A stretch of 32,027 bases of DNA, from the NCBI GenBank assembly GCA_021827485.1, contig JAKAVM010000112.1:1-32027 (forward strand), in the 5' to 3' direction. A program made the position numbers and the translations under genes. Below, one piece after another: positions 5,148 through 13,141 of this stretch. Numbering within the stretch: position 1 is the first letter of the stretch; the number at the start of each line of letters is the position of its first letter. Origin of the DNA: Actinomycetes bacterium. Lineage in GTDB: Bacteria; Actinomycetota; Acidimicrobiia; Acidimicrobiales; JAKAVM01. The notes under the pieces were generated by a model. The model saw nothing but the letters and a program-made list of their open reading frames with translations, did no database searches and had not been told where the DNA came from.

Positions 5148-7121
5148 TTAGTACCAACCCTGCTTTCGTAGAAAAAGTTCCAGCGTTAGCAGTGTCCAAA
5201 TCGCATGGCCGTTGTCTTTGCCAGCCATGTGCTCATCAACTATTTCTCGTACAGCGCTAATTTCAAGATGACTGGATAGTGCTGGAGGCCGCCCTGTGAA
5301 TTTGGGTCCAGCGAATTCTTGCCCAGCAGCAGGTTGCCCAACGAGATTTGAGGTAACAAAACCTTTTAGCTCATTTCTAAACCATCTATGTAGCGGAATA
5401 CCGAAGCCATGCTTTTTGCGGTGGAGAATTTCATGTGGGAGCAGATCCTTTGCAGACCTTCGAAGGACTCGCTTGAGTGACGTTCCCATTACCTTGTAAT
5501 GATCGGGCAGTGATATAGCATACTCAAAAAGCTCAGTGTCTAGGAATGGCGATCTAACTTCGAGTCCGTTTGCCATTGCCATTCTATCGACCTTAGGGAG
5601 TAAGTCGTCGAGAAGATAGGAGTCAATATTTATTAGTTGAAGCCTCTGAAGCTTGGTGAAACTACTCGAAGATTCATTCCAGAGACTCTGATAGTTGTCA
5701 ACACCCCAAGTGGAACCGTTCGGGACGAGTCTGCTATGCAATTGCGGATCGATAAAGCTCATCCACTTTAGATATGCCATCTCGATACTTAGACCGGAAG
5801 CCGAAAGCACGCGACTTGCTCTGTTCGCAACTGATCCGAGGCGACCAAAGTAGCTAGAACTTGTAAGTTTAGCAACGCTGTTGCGAACAATTGTGGGTAG
5901 CTGATCATACTTATCAAGCATCAAAGCCGCTGCAAATCGCTCGTAGCCAGCAAAAAGCTCATCACCTCCATCGCCACACAGTGCGACAGTGACATGTTTC
6001 TTGGTGAGTTCAGACAGCAGGTATGTTGGAAGTGCCGAGGAGTCGCCAAATGGGCCATCGTGATGGTAGATGAGTTTCTCGATTAGCTCTGAAGCGTCGG
6101 GCTTTACGACGAACTCGGTATGATTGGTTTTGTAGCGCCTGGCAACTTGAGCTGCATAGGGACGCTCATCGAAGCCTTCTGTGTCATCAAAGCCAATAGT
6201 GAAGGTATTGACAGGCTCACTCATAAGCTCAGACATGATTGCAACGACGACAGAAGAGTCAATACCGCCTGACAGGAAAGCGCCAAGTGGAACGTCTGAT
6301 ATAAGTCGCTTAGCGATAGAAGCAGTTAGTAGTTCTCCAACTTTGCTGGCTGCCTGATCAATATTTGGTCTGGCTGACAAATGAGCAGGTGCTCTTGAGG
6401 GTAGTTGGGAGCGGGTAAAGGCTGAGTTGTTAGCGCTGGTTTGCTTTGAGTGAGGGTTCCAGTAGCGTTCGATCGTGATAGAGCCATTGTCATCTCGGGT
6501 AAGAACATGTCCTGGCATCAGGGAAAAGATATTCTGATAAAATGTGCTGGGAGACGGTACATAACCAAAGGTAAGATAAGCAGGGATTGCATCTTCGTTA
6601 AGCTGACTTGGGATATTAGGATGTGCTAATAGCGCCTTTATCTCTGAGCCAAATACAAACAGATCGTCTCTGTGATAGTAGTAGAGTGGCTTCTTGCCCA
6701 TTCTATCTCGCCCTAGAATTAGCCTTTGCTTGTTTCCGTCTGCAATAGCAAATGCAAACATTCCATCCAACATGGATGCTAATTCAAGTGGACTGTGATC
6801 TTTGATGAGATGAACCAATACTTCAGTGTCACAGCTAGTCGATAGTTGATATCCCTGGGCAGTTATAGCATGTTGTAAAGACTTGTAATTATAGATTTCA
6901 CCGTTGAGTACCGCAGCTATCGTGCCGTCTTGGTTCTCTATCGGAGGATCTCCTGTAATAAGATCGATGATTGCAAGTCGCGACTGGCCAATAGTAGTCG
7001 TGGGATTTTGAAAGTAGCCACTTGAATCGGGGCCTCGATGTCTAATAGTTGCGAGTTGAACTGAAATGTTGCAACCACCAGATCTCGACAATAAGTGGGC
7101 ACATCCCGCAATCCCGCACAT
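5148..7121 (-). CDS. asnB: Asparagine synthetase, glutamine-hydrolysing
   Basis: Starting at ATG 7121 the protein opens MCGIAGC, leaving Cys2 as the class II glutamine amidotransferase nucleophile; the longer frame from 7154 would bury it. RHRGPDSSGYF and the GEIYNY block follow, then the synthetase domain with LSGGIDSSVV (ATP pyrophosphatase P-loop) and CGDGGDELFAGYERF. At about 657 residues it is normal for AsnB enzymes in polysaccharide clusters. Such enzymes may amidate a uronic acid or other carboxyl group on the glycan rather than only make asparagine. Which applies here is unknown. The ATG shares one base with the stop of the upstream glycosyltransferase gene (TAATG), so the pair is coupled. 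Confidence 0.92.
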   Translation of the reverse strand: MCGIAGCAHLLSRSGGCNISVQLATIRHRGPDSSGYFQNPTTTIGQSRLAIIDLITGDPPIENQDGTIAAVLNGEIYNYKSLQHAITAQGYQLSTSCDTEVLVHLIKDHSPLELASMLDGMFAFAIADGNKQRLILGRDRMGKKPLYYYHRDDLFVFGSEIKALLAHPNIPSQLNEDAIPAYLTFGYVPSPSTFYQNIFSLMPGHVLTRDDNGSITIERYWNPHSKQTSANNSAFTRSQLPSRAPAHLSARPNIDQAASKVGELLTASIAKRLISDVPLGAFLSGGIDSSVVVAIMSELMSEPVNTFTIGFDDTEGFDERPYAAQVARRYKTNHTEFVVKPDASELIEKLIYHHDGPFGDSSALPTYLLSELTKKHVTVALCGDGGDELFAGYERFAAALMLDKYDQLPTIVRNSVAKLTSSSYFGRLGSVANRASRVLSASGLSIEMAYLKWMSFIDPQLHSRLVPNGSTWGVDNYQSLWNESSSSFTKLQRLQLINIDSYLLDDLLPKVDRMAMANGLEVRSPFLDTELFEYAISLPDHYKVMGTSLKRVLRRSAKDLLPHEILHRKKHGFGIPLHRWFRNELKGFVTSNLVGQPAAGQEFAGPKFTGRPPALSSHLEISAVREIVDEHMAGKDNGHAIWTLLTLELFLRKQGWY

Positions 7122-9406
7122 TAGTTTTGCTTTGAGCGCAACGCATCTATCCAACCAAGATAGGTGCCAGCATCACTTGTGATCAACGCAAGTGTTGTAG
7201 CTATAACTCGAATTGGATTGAACAGCTTTCTCAAACTCATGTCATTTCTATGGCGGAGCAGAACTCGGGCGGTTCTGGCAAGATAGAAAGCTAGTATAAC
7301 TCGTGAAACTCGCCTCTTTGATTTCTTTGCGAGGAGAGATATAGCAAATAAGCCAACGTATTGCTTCGAAAGTCCATAGTGCCAGCGTGACTGTAGGTGT
7401 GCTTGGACATTTACCTTTGAATAGCTGCGCGTCCTGAGAAAAAGCTGAAAATAGTTAGAAGGTAAAGACCAATAAACAACTGCATTTGGTGCCCATGCGC
7501 ACTTTTCAGGTGTCTTTAGAAGTTCTTCAAAATATAAAAGGTCCTCCGCTGCCCTTAGATTTGGAAAGCCTTCAGTTTGTTCCCATAAATCTTTGCGAAT
7601 CATCATTGAGGAGCTCGTTGGCCCTCGAATGAGACCGTTTTGTGATCGTGTCTTCGGAGGAACAATTGCTGGCCAATAGTAGTCGGGGAGTCCCTTTGAC
7701 TTTGGCTCGTAGCTACCAAATGCTACCGATACTTCAGGGTTCGTTTTAGTTAGTTCTTCGAGTGCTCCAAGCCAATTTGGATCAGCGCTACAACCTCCAT
7801 CGATCATTGCTACCCATGGAAAGTTTGAGTGTTCTATTCCAAAGTTCCGGCCAACTCCAGGCGAGTTATTGAACTTCGTGTAAATTGTTACCGGGATAGG
7901 ACCAAGTTGGGTGGTGAGTACTGGCATATCATAATCTGTTTTTTGCGAATCATTACCTAGATGATGACTCGCTTGTGATTTACTCAGCTTTTCAAATTGC
8001 GTTTGCAATTCAGGGCTACTTAGAAAGCGGGTTGTTCGGGAAACGCGTTCACACACTTCTACGATCTTCTCTGTTGTCCTATCGCTTGAACCTCCATCAA
8101 CAAAGATAATCTCAGCGGGTAGGCACGACTGCAGGGCAATGGATTCAATTAGCTCTGCAAGTGATCCTTCCTCATTCTTTAGGGGAGTGACCAGAGTAAT
8201 TGGTGCTATTGAATGGCTTATGATTGCCGCCTGGTGGAGGCTAATTTTATCATTAGAACTGCTCCTTGCGGTATTGAAATATAACTTTTCAAACTGAGGC
8301 ACTATTGCTTCAATCGAGAGGTTTTGAATAACGGATTTTTTTGCATTTGAACCAATTGAGATGCGAAGCTTGGAATCACTGCACAGTTCATATAGTGCAT
8401 CAAGTAATTCCTTAGGCTGTCTTGGATTGACTAGAATTCCGTTTTCATGGTCATCGATGATATCTAATGACCCACTCACTTTTGAAATAACTAATGGTTT
8501 ACCAATCCACATTGCCTCTACCATGACTTGCGAAAATGCTTCGTGAAGAGTTGGAGATACTACAATATCACAACACGCTATAAGATCAGCTACGTCGGTT
8601 CGCCACCCAAGAAACGTCACGTGGTTTTCCAGACCCAATTCACATACTTGCTTGCGCAAGCTATCTGCTTCAGGGCCATCGCCACCTATAATGCAAATAA
8701 AGTCTGGAAATAGGTGCCTAAGTTGGCTTAGTCCTTCAAGCAAGAACTTATGGCCTTTTTCCCAGTGCAATCTACTAAAACAACCTATAAGGATATTTGT
8801 GCGCTCAGAAGCTCCACGCAAGAGCGAGTCACGAAGAGCTTTGATTGCTCGTGGTGGTTTGGAATGGTACTTTTCAGAGTCAAACGGATATGGAATATAT
8901 ACAATCTTTGTTGATGCCACACTTTGTTTTTCGACTAGCAAGTCTTTGATCTGATTGGAAGGAACGACTGTTGCTAGTGAACCGGAAGTTACTAATTTTT
9001 CAATATCGAGATATAGCTTCCTTCGCAGTCCGTCAGTTAGTAGGTAAATCTCATCTGAGTAGTGACGACCGACAATAAGGCAACATTTAGGGTTGATATA
9101 AGTTGCCAATAGTGCAATTGCTGCTGGGTCAAAGTGATGAGCATGGATGATATCTATTGAATTGTCTCTGAGTAACTTTGCCAATTTGAGAGTTGCCAGA
9201 GGGTAGGAGGAACGCGAATTGCAGTTCAGTTGATGGTGCTCAATCCCCACCTCGTCATACCGGGGATCTTGGATATTTGACTCTGGACTGAGTGTAGCAA
9301 CGCTTGCTTCAAAGCGCTCTGGATCAAGGTTCCTAACGATATTGTCGATGAAATCAAACCTGTTTATCTTGTCCGCAAAGTGGAGTACCCGTAATCGTGA
9401 CTTCAC
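7121..9406 (-). CDS. Two-domain glycosyltransferase (GT4 fused to GT2)
   Basis: Residues 1 to about 375 are a GT4/GT-B enzyme: an N-terminal Rossmann half with IIHAHHFDPAA, then NILIGCFSRLHWEKGH, GGDGPE and the E-x7-E motif in SPTLHEAFSQVMVEAM. From about residue 398 a GT2/GT-A domain starts: ITLVTPLKNEEGSL, IIFVDGGSSDRT, WVAMIDGGCSAD and AAEDLLYF. The C-terminal ~100 residues are basic with hydrophobic stretches, suggesting membrane association. The GTG start at 9406 overlaps the heptose kinase stop as GTGA. One protein with two transferases could add two consecutive sugars to the same acceptor at the inner membrane. Donors are not predictable; heptose is suggested only by context. Confidence 0.9.
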   Translation of the reverse strand: MKSRLRVLHFADKINRFDFIDNIVRNLDPERFEASVATLSPESNIQDPRYDEVGIEHHQLNCNSRSSYPLATLKLAKLLRDNSIDIIHAHHFDPAAIALLATYINPKCCLIVGRHYSDEIYLLTDGLRRKLYLDIEKLVTSGSLATVVPSNQIKDLLVEKQSVASTKIVYIPYPFDSEKYHSKPPRAIKALRDSLLRGASERTNILIGCFSRLHWEKGHKFLLEGLSQLRHLFPDFICIIGGDGPEADSLRKQVCELGLENHVTFLGWRTDVADLIACCDIVVSPTLHEAFSQVMVEAMWIGKPLVISKVSGSLDIIDDHENGILVNPRQPKELLDALYELCSDSKLRISIGSNAKKSVIQNLSIEAIVPQFEKLYFNTARSSSNDKISLHQAAIISHSIAPITLVTPLKNEEGSLAELIESIALQSCLPAEIIFVDGGSSDRTTEKIVEVCERVSRTTRFLSSPELQTQFEKLSKSQASHHLGNDSQKTDYDMPVLTTQLGPIPVTIYTKFNNSPGVGRNFGIEHSNFPWVAMIDGGCSADPNWLGALEELTKTNPEVSVAFGSYEPKSKGLPDYYWPAIVPPKTRSQNGLIRGPTSSSMMIRKDLWEQTEGFPNLRAAEDLLYFEELLKTPEKCAWAPNAVVYWSLPSNYFQLFLRTRSYSKVNVQAHLQSRWHYGLSKQYVGLFAISLLAKKSKRRVSRVILAFYLARTARVLLRHRNDMSLRKLFNPIRVIATTLALITSDAGTYLGWIDALRSKQN

Positions 9407-10422
9407 AGAGTATGCCTCTTGATTGATCGGGCTTTTGCCGTGGCTAGAATATCTGCAATTCCAACTGGATGGGTCCCCGGATTTGATACAGAAATTGCAG
9501 CCGCAAGATTAGCGAGTTTCATTGCCACTTCAAGTTCAATTCCTGCTGCCAGGCAACCCGTAACTACTGAGACAACACAGTCACCAGCTCCAGTTACATC
9601 AACTGGATTACATTCGTGAGCCTCAACATCTATTCGACATGAACCTGATGGTCTATATAGAGACATTCCTTGAAATCCTCTAGTAATAATAAAGCTGGCG
9701 GATTCTTGGGTGTCTTTGATAAGATGTGCCACGCCATTGTCCATCGACAAAGTGTCACTTTGTGAAACCGATGATCCAAGTTCAAGTTCTCTTACGTTCG
9801 GAGTTATTACGGTTGAAAAAGAGTACTTCGAATAGTCAATGCCTTTGGGGTCCACAACCACGGGTATATTTCGAGTATTGGCAAATTCAATCACTTGTCG
9901 AGTCAACTCAGGTGTAAGAAGGCCTTTATCATAATCAGATAGCAGTAGCGCATCTATCATCGTCCCAGATTGTTGCAAAGCTATCATTATCTCATTCTGA
10001 AAAGACGTAGAGATCTTTTCGGAAGATTCAATGTCTATTCTTGCAAGCTGAGTGCCTGAATCAAAGATCCGAGTCTTAACACTCGTTGGGCGAGTTGAAT
10101 CTGTTATCAGCGAGCTAGTTATTAGCTCACTTGCAATGAGGGATTTCAAAGTTGAACCTTCGTTATCATCGCCAACCAGTGATATAAAAGTTACCTGTGG
10201 GCCAAGTAAGCTTACCCCAATCGCTGCATTTGCGGCGCCTCCTGCACACACAACCGTTCGATCAACAACTATGACGTTACAGTTGGCTTCGGGCGATTGT
10301 CTTGTCGTCCTGCCATAGTAAAAGCGATCTAACATCGCATCACCAATCACAACAACATGTTTATTGGCAGATCTTGTAGCTAACTCCTGCGCCGCTAAGA
10401 ACAGTTCATCGAAATCAATCAA
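9403..10422 (-). CDS. rfaE1: D-glycero-D-manno-heptose-7-phosphate kinase (RfaE domain I/HldE-like)
   Basis: This PfkB/ribokinase-fold protein of 339 residues has VVVIGDAMLDRFYYG, SPEANCNVI with a following CAGGAANAA, and the anion hole and catalytic base in DVTGAGDCVVS (D281). The spacing matches the kinase half of HldE rather than sugar kinases in general. It would phosphorylate heptose-7-phosphate at C1 for ADP-heptose synthesis. The TTG start at 10422 overlaps the stop of the adenylyltransferase gene as TTGA. In enterobacteria the two activities are fused; here they are separate, adjacent genes. The isomerase (GmhA), phosphatase (GmhB) and epimerase (HldD) are not in the window. Confidence 0.87.
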   Translation of the reverse strand: MIDFDELFLAAQELATRSANKHVVVIGDAMLDRFYYGRTTRQSPEANCNVIVVDRTVVCAGGAANAAIGVSLLGPQVTFISLVGDDNEGSTLKSLIASELITSSLITDSTRPTSVKTRIFDSGTQLARIDIESSEKISTSFQNEIMIALQQSGTMIDALLLSDYDKGLLTPELTRQVIEFANTRNIPVVVDPKGIDYSKYSFSTVITPNVRELELGSSVSQSDTLSMDNGVAHLIKDTQESASFIITRGFQGMSLYRPSGSCRIDVEAHECNPVDVTGAGDCVVSVVTGCLAAGIELEVAMKLANLAAAISVSNPGTHPVGIADILATAKARSIKRHTL

Positions 10423-10910
10423 AGGTTATTTTGCTCCAAGATGGAAGAGGTGGAATAGCCCTCAAGTAGCTGGACATAGTGGAGGCATCCGCCATAAGAG
10501 GAGATTACGCTGGCTTCAGGGATCGGCTTACCGTTAGGGGGAGCGTAGTCGCTTCCCTTACAACAGACTTCGGGCTTGAGTAGTTCAATTGCCGAGCAAG
10601 GAAGATCATCGTCTAGTTCAATAATGTGATCTACCACCGCAATTGCTGACAGGACTTTAGCGCGATCTCGAAAGCCATAGCGTGGTCTCCCGTCTCCCTT
10701 GAGGTGTCGGACGCTCGCATCGCTGTTCAAACCTACAACTAGGACATCTCCAAGTTTGGATGCCTCATGCAAAAGGTGCACGTGGCCAACATGCACTACA
10801 TCGAAGCACCCATTTGTCCACACAAGAGACTTTCCTTGCGCCTTCCAGTCCATGCGCTCACGGATTAGATTTTCCAGGCTGAGAACTTTGTCTGTGTTTT
10901 GAACCTTCAC
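10419..10910 (-). CDS. rfaE2: Heptose-1-phosphate adenylyltransferase (RfaE domain II)
   Basis: The 163-aa protein has the nucleotidyltransferase signature WTNGCFDVVHVGHVHLL, with the HxGH motif at residues 40-43, followed by GDVLVVGLNSD and the C-terminal GYSTSSIL that aligns with the family's G-x-STS motif. It would transfer AMP to heptose-1-phosphate to make ADP-heptose. The start is GTG at 10910; no convincing ribosome binding site is visible. It is the first secure gene of the rfaE2-rfaE1-GT-asnB run. A GDP- rather than ADP-heptose route cannot be excluded from sequence alone, because nucleotide choice is not obvious from the motifs. Confidence 0.87.
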   Translation of the reverse strand: MKVQNTDKVLSLENLIRERMDWKAQGKSLVWTNGCFDVVHVGHVHLLHEASKLGDVLVVGLNSDASVRHLKGDGRPRYGFRDRAKVLSAIAVVDHIIELDDDLPCSAIELLKPEVCCKGSDYAPPNGKPIPEASVISSYGGCLHYVQLLEGYSTSSILEQNNL

Positions 10911-10916
10911 AATGGG

Positions 10917-11120
10917 TCAGGTTGATCTTAGGGTTAGATCGAAGGACCTAGTAAGACTGAGTTGAACACTGATGAAAGCTGCGATTGCCATGAAGTCTTC
11001 GGAGTAATTGAGCCATCTTAGCAATAATACCGCCTTCAACCCTGGCTGCCAACGGACAGTTGAATAATCTTGATCAAAAAGATGCTGTCCAATTGGATAA
11101 GAGTCCAGGTCATCGGGCAT
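10917..11120 (-). CDS. Hypothetical 67-aa ORF upstream of rfaE2
   Basis: An open frame begins at ATG 11120 right after GGTGAGAG and ends 6 bases before the rfaE2 start. The translation (MPDDLDSYPIGQHLF... to LTLRST) is not recognised. It has a mildly hydrophobic centre but no clear membrane segment. Position and a purine-rich leader are the only support. It could instead be the 5' leader of the rfaE2 operon. Confidence 0.2.
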   Translation of the reverse strand: MPDDLDSYPIGQHLFDQDYSTVRWQPGLKAVLLLRWLNYSEDFMAIAAFISVQLSLTRSFDLTLRST

Positions 11121-11382
11121 CTCTCACCCTAGTGCTAGGTTCTCATGTCTTGGGCTGGCACGAATGGCTGGTCGGAGTCGCCAACCTGAAGGGCTGGCCT
11201 TAGCACCGTGAAAACTTTGTGCTAATCGAGATAAATCTCGTCATGGGTTTTATCTCCTTGGAGTACTAAACTATTGAGAATAGGAGTTATTTGATGTTAA
11301 GAACAGTTCAAATAGGTATCGACACTGGATCTAGGGCTATTGCCAGTTGTTGTTGTCGATCTCTCGAGGAAGCGGGCGTCCG
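11121..11382. promoter_or_regulatory. Divergent intergenic region between rfaE2 operon and coiled-coil gene
   Basis: This stretch separates the minus-strand heptose operon from the plus-strand coiled-coil gene and should hold both promoters. A 7-base inverted repeat TTAGCAC/GTGCTAA (11200-11206 and 11219-11225) is visible. A 30-codon frame at 11294-11386 (MLRTVQIGIDTGSR...) overlaps the next start as ATGA and could be a leader peptide, but it has no other support. No terminator or riboswitch was recognised. Confidence 0.35.
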
Positions 11383-11769
11383 ATGATTGCCATTGCCTGG
11401 AGTGCACTAAGCGTACTTGCTTTGATGTCTATTAGCTTCCTGTTTGATGGAAGGTCTGATCGGCGCTTACTTAGAGCAACTATTGAGAAGTTGGGATCTG
11501 ATCTCAACGCCAGGCTCGATCAGACAGACGGTAGAATCGACCAACTAGGTTCTGATTTCAATACCAAGCTAGATCAAACCAACGCCAGGCTCGATCAGAC
11601 AAACATTAGAATCGACCAACTAGGTTCTGATCTGAATGCCAGAATAGACCATCAAGCAAGTGAGATTCGTTCCGAGATATCGGAACTTCGTAGTGTCGTG
11701 CTATCTACCAATGCTCGACTTGACTCCTTGGGCGAGAGAATTATAGGTCTTGAATCTCATCGCATTTGA
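11383..11769 (+). CDS. Membrane-anchored coiled-coil repeat protein
   Basis: From ATG 11383, which has GAGGAAG ten bases upstream, the protein is 128 residues. It begins with one hydrophobic segment (MIAIAWSALSVLALMSISFLF), then a basic RSDRRLLR, then heptad-rich repeats of the type LGSDLNARLDQT-xxRIDQ, present about three times and nearly identical at DNA level between 11490 and 11650. The rest is a long predicted coiled coil ending in LGERIIGLESHRI. The topology is a single N-terminal anchor with a helical rod. The only plus-strand gene inside the minus-strand polysaccharide operon, it may be a scaffold or chain-length partner, but no known family was recognised. Confidence 0.6.
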   Translation: MIAIAWSALSVLALMSISFLFDGRSDRRLLRATIEKLGSDLNARLDQTDGRIDQLGSDFNTKLDQTNARLDQTNIRIDQLGSDLNARIDHQASEIRSEISELRSVVLSTNARLDSLGERIIGLESHRI

Positions 11770-11850
11770 CTACGCTGTCTTTTGCCAAAACCTACACAAC
11801 AGAATTGTACGATTGGATGATGCACACGAGGTAGCGCATTTCGAGAGGAA

Positions 11851-11976
11851 ATGCTTAGGTTTCTGGAAGGTCAGCATCAGAGAATCATCCAAGATGTATC
11901 GACAGTGCGCGAGATTTTGGCTATGGTAGCTAAAGTTGTTAGAACCTCGCTCGATCAGCTGACTATTGAAGATTGA
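11851..11976 (+). CDS. Hypothetical 41-aa ORF, amphipathic helix
   Basis: A short frame starts at ATG 11851 directly after GAGAGGAA and encodes MLRFLEGQHQRIIQDV, then an amphipathic helix ending LDQLTIED. Its character resembles the coiled-coil protein just upstream, so it may be a small partner or the decayed end of a longer coiled-coil gene. The ribosome binding site is too close to the ATG. Support is weak. The opposite-strand 81-codon frame here is judged spurious. Confidence 0.2.
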   Translation: MLRFLEGQHQRIIQDVSTVREILAMVAKVVRTSLDQLTIED

Positions 11977-12007
11977 ACCTCTCCTTGCACGATTCATCTG
12001 ATAGGCC

Positions 12008-13141
12008 CTACTCATCTAAGACTTTGGTGGCGTGCTCTAAAATCTGGAGTGTTGAGATAGATTGCATCTGCCTACAGGGTTTGAAGTAACAAGTTTCCCA
12101 AGCACATCTATTTTTGCAATCCTCATCTGAGCCATAGAGGGGAATTACCTTGTCATTTCTCCGGCTGTGTTCGGGCCGGCTAGAGCGGAAAAGACCAACT
12201 GTTCTCGTGCCAACAGCGGCTGAAATATGCATGGGACCACTATCGCTGGAAATAACTAACTGAGAGATTCGAAGCAGCTCAATCAGCTCACCAACGGACA
12301 ACTTCCCCCTCATATCTATATACGAACTATTTTGCAATTCGTTACTGTCTCTAAGTTCAAATCGTGTCGCATCCGGACCACCTATAATAATTGGAACTGC
12401 TCCAAAGCGACTCTGTAATTCTGAGCAAAGCTGCCCTATTTTACTTAGGGGCCAATGCTGACGTTGGGTACTTCCGAAAGGATGAATTGAAACAAGACAA
12501 CCAGATTGATCAATACCTAGGCCAGCAAGCTTGGCATCGAGGGTGGTCCTGTACTCAAGATTCTCTCCAATGAACCCTTGCGAACTTCCTCCTTTGAATC
12601 CAAGGCAGCGTAACGCCCCCAATCTTTCTTCAACCCCCCATATTCTAGGCGAGCCAATGGAGTAGGTGTGGGTCAGAACTGGTGCGAGGAAACACTCTTT
12701 GGCCCCGATCCTGATCGGAATTTGTTGGATCTCGGCAAGTCCTAGTAGATCGTCGCCTAGTGCAATAACCACACAATCAAAACCTCCTCTAGAGATCCAG
12801 TTTCTTAGTTGCTTGGTCATCGGGGCATTGCGAATTGAAAATGGAGTGCCATCAAAACAATAGACCTCGGAAACGTTATCAAATCCAAGGAAAAGAGCTT
12901 GGTTAGTACTATTGGAGAGTACAGAGATATCGGTTCCAGGTAGTTCACGCCCGAGAGCTTCAAGTACGGGTAACGACATTACGCTGTCGCCAAGAAGTCC
13001 GGTTACGCATAAGAGAAGTTTCTTTGGTACTGACTCGTAGCTAGGGGGCGTGCCAGCTCTAATTTTGACGCTAATTTTGAAAAGCCAAAGTGCTAAGAGT
13101 CGTCGAACGAGAAAATATAGCTTATATAATGTGGTGCTCAA
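12008..13141 (-). CDS. Glycosyltransferase family 9 (heptosyltransferase-like)
   Basis: The 377-aa GT-B protein has LLLCVTGLLGDSVMSLPVLEAL at the N-terminal nucleotide-binding half, an FDCVVIALGDD strand, SIHPFGSTQRQHWPLSKI, and the GT9 signature SDSGPMHISAAVGTRTVGLF from residue 299. GT9 members such as WaaC/WaaF transfer heptose from ADP-heptose. A Cys-rich segment (CKNRCAWETCYFKPC) near the C-terminus also occurs in this family. The TTG start at 13141 overlaps the wzt stop (TTGA). With rfaE1 and rfaE2 in the same region, transfer of heptose is the natural prediction. The N-terminal 30 residues are basic and hydrophobic, suggesting membrane contact. Confidence 0.88.
   Translation of the reverse strand: MSTTLYKLYFLVRRLLALWLFKISVKIRAGTPPSYESVPKKLLLCVTGLLGDSVMSLPVLEALGRELPGTDISVLSNSTNQALFLGFDNVSEVYCFDGTPFSIRNAPMTKQLRNWISRGGFDCVVIALGDDLLGLAEIQQIPIRIGAKECFLAPVLTHTYSIGSPRIWGVEERLGALRCLGFKGGSSQGFIGENLEYRTTLDAKLAGLGIDQSGCLVSIHPFGSTQRQHWPLSKIGQLCSELQSRFGAVPIIIGGPDATRFELRDSNELQNSSYIDMRGKLSVGELIELLRISQLVISSDSGPMHISAAVGTRTVGLFRSSRPEHSRRNDKVIPLYGSDEDCKNRCAWETCYFKPCRQMQSISTLQILEHATKVLDE

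Noticed and set aside
11294-11386. 30-codon leader ORF before the coiled-coil gene
   Set aside because: The ATGA overlap is suggestive but nothing else supports translation.
11770-12015. 81-codon minus-strand ORF next to the GT9 gene
   Set aside because: No recognisable features; it starts inside the GT9 gene's last codons and looks like a chance frame.
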